From NCBI GenBank assembly GCA_002315765.1, contig DCIE01000045.1:21689-35103 (forward strand): 13,415 bases of DNA. Direction: 5' to 3'. Within the stretch, counting starts at the first letter, position 1; the number at the start of each line of letters is the position of its first letter. The notes below the pieces were generated by a model that had not been told where the DNA came from, ran no database searches, and was given only the letters and a program-made list of their open reading frames with translations. The DNA is from Ruminococcaceae bacterium UBA1734 (GTDB lineage: Bacteria > Bacillota > Clostridia > Oscillospirales > Acutalibacteraceae). A program made the position numbers and the translations under genes. Positions 1-5,277 of the stretch are shown piece after piece.

Positions 1-460
1 CGTGCAACTGCTTGATAAACGCCTCGCTCAGCACATGATTTGCGTTGTCGATAACCATATCAATGCACTTGAAATGGTTGGCTGTCTCAACCACATCGTC
101 CACCTTGACAGTTTCGTCAGATACACCGATGGTGTTCGTCTCGAAGATGTAGCGGGTTTGATCGTGAGTGAGGCGACTGCCCTCAATGTGGTTAGAGTTG
201 TAGGTCAGATCGATTTGAATTTTATGATAAATACCGCCGTGTAGTTTCGCTGTTTTCTCGGCTTTCAGCACCTCAAAAAGCGTTTTTGGTATATCGGTAT
301 GCTTATTGATGCGGTCGGGCTTCTCCGCAGTTTCGGGGATATTCCATGTCTTTCCGGTCAAAAATGCGCCGTCAATCTTTCCTTCGGCACAGTAACCACG
401 CGCACTACGCTCGGACACACCCCATTTTTTTGCCGCATCTGTAACAGAAATATATTTCAT
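1..460 (-). CDS. Fic-family protein, N-terminal part (cut by window edge)
   Basis: Reading the minus strand from ATG at 460 gives an open frame of 153 codons that runs off the window. Residues 1-45 form a small MerR/excisionase-like HTH (VTDAAKKWGVSERSARGYC). From about residue 60 the sequence looks like the helical N-terminal region of Fic proteins, which usually AMPylate or otherwise modify target proteins. The piece SNHIEG at residues 89-94 fits the known Fic inhibitory motif (S/T)xxxE(G/N), in which the glutamate blocks ATP binding. Lying before the catalytic domain, it would be a class II arrangement. The catalytic HPFx(D/E)GNGR motif would lie beyond the window, so activity cannot be judged. 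A GAGG ribosome binding site precedes the start and a good promoter lies at 489-517. The HTH suggests self-regulation or DNA targeting (inference). The Fic call is firm from the motif and its surroundings, though only part of the protein is seen. Confidence 0.88.
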   Translation of the reverse strand, partial: MKYISVTDAAKKWGVSERSARGYCAEGKIDGAFLTGKTWNIPETAEKPDRINKHTDIPKTLFEVLKAEKTAKLHGGIYHKIQIDLTYNSNHIEGSRLTHDQTRYIFETNTIGVSDETVKVDDVVETANHFKCIDMVIDNANHVLSEAFIKQLH

Positions 461-488
461 AATTCGCCCTCGCTTTCTATACGAATAT

Positions 489-517
489 AGTATACCACAT
501 TATCGGCAAAATATCAA
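489..517 (-). promoter_or_regulatory. Promoter of the Fic-family gene
   Basis: On the minus strand, -35 TTGATA (512-517) and -10 TATACT (489-494) are separated by exactly 17 bases and lie just upstream of the Fic start at 460. A half-site of the nearby palindrome (500-510) falls inside the spacer, so a bound regulator would probably cover this promoter. Confidence 0.75.
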
Positions 518-589
518 GATATATCAACTATTTTTTGTTATGCTTTTTGCCGATATCGGCAATAATAAAAATCGCACATTTGTCGATAT
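500..589. repeat. Operator-like array: one perfect palindrome and two extra half-sites
   Basis: TTGCCGATATCGGCAA at 547-562 is a perfect 16-bp palindrome. The element TTTGCCGATAT at 546-556 recurs as TTTGTCGATAT at 579-589, overlapping the -35 box of the rightward promoter, and as the reverse complement TTTGCCGATAA at 500-510, inside the spacer of the leftward promoter. A central palindrome with half-sites over each divergent promoter is typical of a shared operator. The binding protein is unknown; the HTH of the Fic protein is the nearest candidate. Confidence 0.6.
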
Positions 590-608
590 TCCTCCCTTGC
601 GATACAAT
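569..608 (+). promoter_or_regulatory. Promoter of the Cys-rich gene, with AAATCGCACATTTG upstream element
   Basis: The -35 box TTGTCG (580-585) and -10 box TACAAT (603-608) have a 17-base spacer. The -35 box overlaps the end of AAATCGCACATTTG (569-582), which recurs exactly at 13221-13234 in the same position relative to another promoter. The spacer carries CCTCCCTTGC (591-600), which nearly mirrors the ribosome binding site region GCAAAGGAGG (615-624). Confidence 0.7.
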
Positions 609-624
609 GGTATTGCAAAGGAGG
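591..624 (+). repeat. Inverted repeat linking promoter spacer and Shine-Dalgarno
   Basis: CCTCCCTTGC (591-600) and GCAAAGGAGG (615-624) are inverted repeats matching at 9 of 10 positions, with a 14-base loop that contains the -10 box. The left arm lies upstream of the expected transcription start, so this promoter would not make an mRNA hairpin from it. A DNA operator is the simpler reading. The promoter at 13221 has the same layout. Confidence 0.5.
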
Positions 625-627
625 TAT

Positions 628-1158
628 TTGCATGATGAAACCGTTTCCAAAATGCCAATAGCGACAGAATCGTCCGAGACGGTTGCTATCACCGCAACTA
701 CCGAAATCGCTGAGCCGACCGTTCACGAAACAAAGCAAGAAACAACAGTTAAAACACCGAAAGAAACCATTGCCGAAACGCCAAAGCAACAAACCGAAGG
801 TATTACTATCGGCAACTACACACAAGAACAAACCTACTCTTGCGGTGCTCTCGGGCACCACTGTGCCGGTCCCGAAACGCATTTATATATCTGCGAACTC
901 GAGCAGAAAGGTTGCGAGTATTGTGGTTCCCACTCCTGCCCCGGCTTCTATGCCACCGACGAATGGGGACAAGGCTGCTACAACCCAAGTAACTGCCCAC
1001 AGTACGATATCCACAAAGACCCGTGCTACTATTGCCAAACCTGCGGTAAAAAGTGCGGTGACGGTTTGGGCGGCACTTGCGTTCAGTTCGTAATCGCATG
1101 CACCTGCCCCAACTGCGGCGAACAAGTCCCCTCTTGGACTTGCCATACTTGTAAATAG
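628..1158 (+). CDS. Cysteine-rich small protein, possible multi-zinc-knuckle; start uncertain
   Basis: I do not recognise the family. From TTG at 628 the protein is about 176 aa. The first 70 residues are a low-complexity Thr/Glu/Lys stretch (ATTEIAEP, KTPKETIAETPKQQ) and look like a disordered linker. The rest holds 18 cysteines, many in CxxC pairs (CEYC, CYYC, CQTC, CPNC, CHTC), suggesting several zinc-binding knuckles. I see no signal peptide or membrane segment. The start is odd: AAAGGAGG (617-624) is ideally placed for ATG at 632, but that frame reads only nine codons (MMKPFPKCQ) before TAG. TTG at 628 is in frame but only three bases from the site, and ATG at 652 has no ribosome binding site. 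One missing base in the AAAA run at 649-652 would explain this and give a protein starting MMKPFPK. A terminator follows at 1177. Confidence 0.65.
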   Translation: MHDETVSKMPIATESSETVAITATTEIAEPTVHETKQETTVKTPKETIAETPKQQTEGITIGNYTQEQTYSCGALGHHCAGPETHLYICELEQKGCEYCGSHSCPGFYATDEWGQGCYNPSNCPQYDIHKDPCYYCQTCGKKCGDGLGGTCVQFVIACTCPNCGEQVPSWTCHTCK

Positions 1159-1176
1159 AATATACCCATCATCATC

Positions 1177-1200
1177 AGCGGAGCTTCGGCTCCGCTTTTT
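1177..1200 (+). terminator. Rho-independent terminator of the Cys-rich gene
   Basis: An 8-bp perfect stem AGCGGAGC/GCTCCGCT closed by a TTCG tetraloop (1185-1188) is followed by a T-run. It lies 18 bases after the stop of the cysteine-rich gene. The same stem, loop and tail recur at 4886-4910. Confidence 0.9.
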
Positions 1201-1232
1201 GTTTGTATTATAATGGAGTTCTCGACTTTTTC

Positions 1233-1301
1233 CAATAAAATTTGAATTAGTCTTGACAATAAAACTTGGAATTGTTATAATAAGTACAATAAAACTTGGA
1301 A
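1233..1301 (+). repeat. Three direct repeats CAATAAAAyTTGrAA around a promoter
   Basis: Copies begin at 1233 (CAATAAAATTTGAAT), 1257 (CAATAAAACTTGGAAT) and 1287 (CAATAAAACTTGGAA). The starts are 24 and 30 bases apart. One lies before the -35 box, one covers the end of the -35 and the spacer, and one lies after the -10 box near the transcription start. This is a likely binding array for a regulator, probably the XRE protein encoded at 1634 (inference). Confidence 0.65.
1253..1281 (+). promoter_or_regulatory. Consensus promoter of the DUF6442/XRE/helicase operon
   Basis: TTGACA (1253-1258) and TATAAT (1276-1281), both perfect consensus, are separated by 17 bases. Such a strong promoter interleaved with repeats fits tight repression by a dedicated regulator. 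The first gene starts 33 bases after the -10 box. Confidence 0.9.
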
Positions 1302-1314
1302 AGGTGGTTTTGTT

Positions 1315-1637
1315 ATGAAAACCGAAGATATTCTGGTAGCTGCTCAAAAAGAAAAAACATAGGCAAAGAATTTGAAAACAAGGCGTCCGTAAAAAGTTCT
1401 CTATTCGGCTCACTTGTGGCTCTTTTTGTCGGTATTCTGCTTTTTATGCTTGAATATTTCATCAAGGATTCTGTGAATGTTGGGCTTATCGCTGTCGGAA
1501 TGGCTGCCTCCGGGGCGCAGTCTCTATTTGAAGGAATAAAAGTTAAAAAGACATATTTGATTATTGTAGGCATAGTTCAGTTGTTAATTGCTCTTTTTGC
1601 TATTCTTGCATTTATTAGTAAGTTGGTGACAAAATGA
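1315..1637 (+). pseudogene. DUF6442-like small membrane protein, frameshifted at an A6 run
   Basis: ATG at 1315 follows a good ribosome binding site (AAAGGTGG). It reads MKTEDILVAAQKEKT and hits TAG at 1360. In the frame one base back, the protein continues NIGKEFENKASVKSS and then two or three hydrophobic helices (LFGSLVALFVGILLFML; GLIAVGMAA; YLIIVGIVQLLIALFAILAFI), ending at 1637. Joined, the roughly 107-aa product resembles small DUF6442-type membrane proteins, which are often encoded next to an XRE regulator. The switch falls in GAAAAAAC (1351-1358): one extra A restores a single frame. It may be a real mutation, a sequencing or assembly slip, or slippage during expression. The stop overlaps the next gene's ATG (ATGA), as expected for a tight operon. 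The family call is moderate; the frameshift is seen directly. Confidence 0.7.
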
Positions 1638-1849
1638 ATTCACATCTCAAATTAAAAAACCGATTAAAAGAATTCAGACAGTCGAAGGGACTTACGCAAA
1701 CTCAGCTTGCTGAGACTGTCGGGTCGTCTAAGAATACTATCAGTTCAATTGAAACTGGACAGTTTTGCCCGACGGCATATCTTGCTGCGCTGTTGTGCGT
1801 GGCACTGGATTGCAAATTTGAGGATATGTTCTATTTTGAAGAGGAATAA
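1634..1849 (+). CDS. XRE/Cro-family transcriptional regulator
   Basis: This 71-aa protein is almost entirely one Cro/C1-type HTH. Residues 7-60 read LKNRLKEFRQSKGLTQTQLAETV then SSKNTISSIETGQFCPT, the usual five-helix layout with the recognition helix around SKNTISSIE. It ends in an acidic tail (FEDMFYFEEE) common in short Firmicutes XRE regulators. The ATG at 1634 overlaps the stop of the membrane-protein gene, and the helicase gene follows two bases after its stop, so all three are co-transcribed from 1253-1281. It probably represses its own operon through the direct repeats at 1233-1301 (inference). Confidence 0.93.
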   Translation: MNSHLKLKNRLKEFRQSKGLTQTQLAETVGSSKNTISSIETGQFCPTAYLAALLCVALDCKFEDMFYFEEE

Positions 1850-1851
1850 TT

Positions 1852-4803
1852 ATGCTATTCGCATTTGATTATTATGACAACAGAATCCATATTGACGACA
1901 CTCAAAGCAATAAGGAATACTTCTGTCCTTACTGTGGCGCCCCTTTGATTACAAAAAAAGGTGATGTGCGTCAGCATCATTTTGCCCATAAATCCAACCA
2001 TCTTTGCTCTGATTCATGGGAACAGGCAAAAAGTTATGATATTTCCACTTGGCATAATGAATGGCAGGAGCGTTTCCCAAAAGAAAATCAGGAAATTAAG
2101 CTATCGTTCGGTGAAACCAAGCATCGTGCAGATGTTTTGATTGGCAGAACTGTTGTTGAATTTCAGCATAGCATTATGCCAGTTAAGGCATTTGATGACC
2201 GAAATAACTTCTATTTTAATCTAAACTATAAAGTTGTTTGGTTGTTTGACCTTTCGGATATTATAGAAAGCGGTAATTTAACTTATTGCTCAGAAAATGA
2301 CGGGCTTCGCTTTTCTTGGAATAATCCCAAAAAAGCCTTTAACAGTTATGACGTCAAAACAGGTTGTATTGACCTTTTCTTTCAGATTTCAAACAACGAT
2401 TCGGATTGCATTATCAAAGTGACAGACATTTCCGACTCTGGATTTGAGAACTTTATGGGTTCTGACTTAATGAGCAAAAAGCAGTTTCTTGAGTATGTGG
2501 GTCTAAGTGGTGGTGTTTGTCCTGCTCCTGATAGGACTGATTTGGAATTAAACGAAAGTTACTTGTGTTTCAAAGAAAAGTATCATATCCATCTCAACAA
2601 GCAACAAGAGCGCACGGTTCAGAGCGTGGAAGGAGCCGTATTACTTCTCGCCGTACCAGGTTCGGGAAAAACCACCGTTCTTGTTGACCGTTTGGGCTAT
2701 ATGGTCAAAGAAAGAAGAATTGATTCTCAAAGTATTCTCGCAATAACGTTTAACAAAAGTGCAGCAGAAGAGATGAGAAGCAGATATATAAGCATATTTG
2801 GTGGTGAATACGGAAATAGAATGAATTTTAGAACAATAAACAGTCTGTCTTTGGAAATATACACTCAATACTGTAAATTGAATAGTAAAGAAAAACGCGA
2901 GCTTATTCAAGGAAAAGAACAAAAAGATCTGTTTGCAAAAGTATATCGAGAGTATCACCCGGACGAATATCCTTCCGAAGGTGATATTATTGAGTTAGAA
3001 ACTGCTATTGCGTATGCAAAAAATATGATGCTGAGCAAAGAACAGATTTCTGATTTTGATTCTGACTACCCGAAATTCAGTTTGATGTTCCGAAAATACA
3101 ATGAAACTCTCAAAGAACAAAACAGAATGGATTTTGACGATCAGATGGTTTTTGCCCATTGGATTCTGACGAATGATAGCTCACAGACTACATTTTGGCA
3201 GAATAAATATCATTATATTTGTGTAGATGAAGCGCAGGATACATCAAAAATACAGCATGAGATCATAAAGATTTTTGCACATGGCAATAATATATTTATG
3301 GTTGGAGACGAAGATCAAAGCATCTATGGATTCCGTGCCGCATATCCCAAGGCACTGCTTAATTTTCGTGCAGATTATAAAAATCCTTATATTCTACGCA
3401 TGGAGCGCAATTATCGTTCTACCCCGCAAATAATAGAAAAAGCGCAAGGATTTATCAGCGAAAACAAAGGAAGATTCGAAAAAACGATGGTCGCAGATCG
3501 TGATGACGGAAAACCTGTCGAACTGATAGCTGTAAAATCTGTTGAAGAACAATATTTAAAAGTACTCTCCATCGCAAAGAACACGGAAAAAGAAACGGCA
3601 TTTTTATATAGGGACAATGAAAGTTCAGTTGCTTTGGCTGATTTATTTCTCCGTAATAATATTAGTTTTCGTTTAAAAAAGCCAGAGATGAATTTCTTTG
3701 GGAATTCCGTTGTGAGGGATATAGTTGCCTATCTCACTCTTGCCAGGGATCCACGTAACGTGAATTCATTAAAACAGATTTGCAATAAGGGTATCATATA
3801 TCTTAAAAAACAGCAGTTGGATTATGCTGTTAAAAATTGCTTTTCAAGGAAGATGAATGTATTTGAAGCTGTAGAATCTCAAATGCAATATCTTCCTTAT
3901 CGTCAGCGAGACCGAGCAGAGCGTTTGAAAGATACAATTGATGAGTTGTCAGATAAAACCACTGAAAAAGCAATTCTTTTTCTATTAGAACATGGGTATG
4001 GCGATTATCTCAAAGAAAAGCAACAGGATTACGCCAAAATTGAAACACTTTTGATTTTGGCAAAGCAAGAGCCCGATATATTCAAATACCTTGATCGGTT
4101 GAAGGAACTTGAAAACTTAATTCAAGACGGCTTTGAAGACAATGGGCAAATTACACTTTCGACCATTCATTCCAGCAAGGGATTGGAGTATAATACGGTC
4201 TATTTGGTTGATGTGTATAATGGAAGATTCCCTTCGTCAAAAAAGAATATATTCAGCAGGTCAAAAGATAATGCTGACGGAGAACAGGAGGAACGCCGCC
4301 TTTTTTATGTTGGTATCACGCGAGCCAAAAATGAACTATATCTATTTGACATTGAAGGTAAGCCGAGCTCGTACATATATTCTCTTTTTCCTGAAATCAT
4401 AAATCAAAGAAAAATTTCCAAGCAACAAAAAGAAAAAGAGAGCCGAGAAAAAGCCGAAAAAATACGTTTGGAAAATATGAATCGTATTGCCGAAATGCAG
4501 CGCGTAAGGCAGGAAGAAGCACGGCGTGAATATGAACAGCATATCAAAAAACTTGAAGAAGAACGTAAAAAGGGTGAAGAACGACGTAAAATTGAAGCCG
4601 AACAAGAATATCTTGAAGCGTATAATGAAGTTAAGGATCGGTTTACTCAGCAAGACGCACAGATACATGACTCTCGAGGCGTGAGATGGATTAAGTGTGA
4701 AATCTGCGGCAAAATACTACCATCGGAAAAGTTTGCGTCATACGGTGGACTTAATCATATTAACTTGGGAACATGTTCCGAATGTGGCAGAAAATGTAGG
4801 TGA
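1852..4803 (+). CDS. CoiA-like nuclease region fused to UvrD-type SF1 helicase with C-terminal zinc ribbon
   Basis: This 983-aa protein joins three parts. Residues 20-135 resemble the competence protein CoiA: a zinc-finger-like CPYC (25-28) with HHFAH (42-46), then a PD-(D/E)xK-like core with D94 and E103-x-Q105. Residues 245-835 are a UvrD/PcrA-type 3'-5' helicase with all main motifs: Walker A AVPGSGKTT (267-275), VDEAQD (458-463), GDEDQSIYGFR (485-495), ERNYRS (518-523), TIHSSKGLE (771-779) and VGITRAK (820-826). Residues 850-930 are highly charged and predicted coiled coil. The end has paired cysteines C949/C952 and C975/C978, a likely zinc ribbon. An intact helicase plus nuclease suggests DNA unwinding and cutting, as in phage defence or repair (inference). 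The start has GAGGA upstream and lies two bases after the XRE gene. The helicase call is certain; the CoiA-like call is strong but from pattern only. Confidence 0.93.
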   Translation: MLFAFDYYDNRIHIDDTQSNKEYFCPYCGAPLITKKGDVRQHHFAHKSNHLCSDSWEQAKSYDISTWHNEWQERFPKENQEIKLSFGETKHRADVLIGRTVVEFQHSIMPVKAFDDRNNFYFNLNYKVVWLFDLSDIIESGNLTYCSENDGLRFSWNNPKKAFNSYDVKTGCIDLFFQISNNDSDCIIKVTDISDSGFENFMGSDLMSKKQFLEYVGLSGGVCPAPDRTDLELNESYLCFKEKYHIHLNKQQERTVQSVEGAVLLLAVPGSGKTTVLVDRLGYMVKERRIDSQSILAITFNKSAAEEMRSRYISIFGGEYGNRMNFRTINSLSLEIYTQYCKLNSKEKRELIQGKEQKDLFAKVYREYHPDEYPSEGDIIELETAIAYAKNMMLSKEQISDFDSDYPKFSLMFRKYNETLKEQNRMDFDDQMVFAHWILTNDSSQTTFWQNKYHYICVDEAQDTSKIQHEIIKIFAHGNNIFMVGDEDQSIYGFRAAYPKALLNFRADYKNPYILRMERNYRSTPQIIEKAQGFISENKGRFEKTMVADRDDGKPVELIAVKSVEEQYLKVLSIAKNTEKETAFLYRDNESSVALADLFLRNNISFRLKKPEMNFFGNSVVRDIVAYLTLARDPRNVNSLKQICNKGIIYLKKQQLDYAVKNCFSRKMNVFEAVESQMQYLPYRQRDRAERLKDTIDELSDKTTEKAILFLLEHGYGDYLKEKQQDYAKIETLLILAKQEPDIFKYLDRLKELENLIQDGFEDNGQITLSTIHSSKGLEYNTVYLVDVYNGRFPSSKKNIFSRSKDNADGEQEERRLFYVGITRAKNELYLFDIEGKPSSYIYSLFPEIINQRKISKQQKEKESREKAEKIRLENMNRIAEMQRVRQEEARREYEQHIKKLEEERKKGEERRKIEAEQEYLEAYNEVKDRFTQQDAQIHDSRGVRWIKCEICGKILPSEKFASYGGLNHINLGTCSECGRKCR

Positions 4804-4885
4804 TTGATTATAAAAGGATAAGTTATACAAACTCTAAAACTCTCATAAATGCTGATTTGTTTGGCGCAAACAAAAAGATTTATTG

Positions 4886-4910
4886 AGCGGAGCTTCGGCT
4901 CCGCTTTTTT
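4886..4910 (+). terminator. Rho-independent terminator of the helicase operon
   Basis: AGCGGAGC-TTCG-GCTCCGCT followed by six T, then GTTTGTA, matches the terminator at 1177-1200 apart from one extra T in the run. It lies 82 bases after the helicase stop. A separate 7-bp inverted repeat TTGTTTG-GCG-CAAACAA (4857-4873) sits just before it and has no T-run on this strand. Confidence 0.88.
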
Positions 4911-4938
4911 GTTTGTAACAATAATTAGCAAGATTTTT

Positions 4939-4957
4939 CGAAATTCAGCAAATTTCG
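4939..4957. repeat. Short inverted repeat upstream of the restriction-like operon
   Basis: CGAAATT (4939-4945) and AATTTCG (4951-4957) form a 7-bp inverted repeat with a 5-base centre, 11 bases before the -35 box of the next promoter. It could be an operator or activator site. There is no T-run, so it is not a terminator. Confidence 0.35.
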
Positions 4958-4968
4958 GCATTATCCCG

Positions 4969-4997
4969 TTGCTTTTTCGTAGAAAATATGATATGAT
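4969..4997 (+). promoter_or_regulatory. Promoter of the restriction-like operon
   Basis: TTGCTT (4969-4974) and TATGAT (4992-4997) are separated by 17 bases, 45 bases before the start of the HTH gene at 5043. I see no other promoter before 8798, so it probably serves all four genes. Confidence 0.65.
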
Positions 4998-5042
4998 TAT
5001 TTTGTATAAGTATATTTATTTCATTTCGGAAAGAGGTTCACT

Positions 5043-5267
5043 ATGGAAAACGAAAAAGTTGAGCGTTGGTACTCAATGAACGAAATATCCAAATATCTTG
5101 GTATTACTCGCGATACAGCTCTCACTTGGATTGAGAAACGCGGTATGCCCGGCGTGAAAATCGGCCGCACATGGAAATTCAAGGTCAGCGAAGTCGACGC
5201 TTGGATGAGAGCCGGCGATACGGACAGAAAAGCAGTATTAGAAAAAGGATCAGTTCACGAACCGTAG
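5043..5267 (+). CDS. Excisionase/MerR-like HTH DNA-binding protein
   Basis: This 74-aa protein is a winged-HTH of the excisionase (HTH_17) type. Residues 9-56 read WYSMNEISKYLGITRDTALTWIEKRGMPGVKIGRTWKFKVSEVDAWM, given here as positions with key parts: HTH SMNEISKYLG/TRDTALTWI, wing RGMPGVKIGRTWKF, and the terminal helix SEVDAWM. AAGAGG stands before the ATG. The gene opens an operon with the PLD-helicase gene 10 bases downstream. No recombinase lies nearby, so it is more likely a regulator or DNA-targeting subunit of the restriction-like module than a phage excisionase (inference). The HTH part of the neighbouring Fic protein has the same fold type. Confidence 0.88.
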   Translation: MENEKVERWYSMNEISKYLGITRDTALTWIEKRGMPGVKIGRTWKFKVSEVDAWMRAGDTDRKAVLEKGSVHEP

Positions 5268-5277
5268 GAGAAATATC

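Noticed and set aside
1352..1358. Classical -1 slippery heptamer at the DUF6442 frameshift
   Set aside because: The zero-frame codons are AAA ACA, which do not fit X XXY YYZ; only single-tRNA slippage or polymerase slippage would work, so programmed frameshifting is not claimed.
883..1413. Long minus-strand open frame opposite the cysteine-rich gene
   Set aside because: It has no ribosome binding site or family resemblance, and it runs antisense through a terminator and a consensus promoter.
4342..4668. Minus-strand frame opposite the helicase coiled coil
   Set aside because: Its Phe/Leu-rich composition is the antisense of Glu/Lys codons; it is a shadow.
4857..4873. Inverted repeat TTGTTTG-GCG-CAAACAA as a second terminator
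   Set aside because: It is followed by A rather than T on the plus strand, and a much better terminator lies 13 bases further on.
5043..5267. HTH_17 gene as a phage or ICE excisionase
   Set aside because: No integrase, attachment repeats or other mobility genes are visible; the neighbours point to a restriction-like operon.
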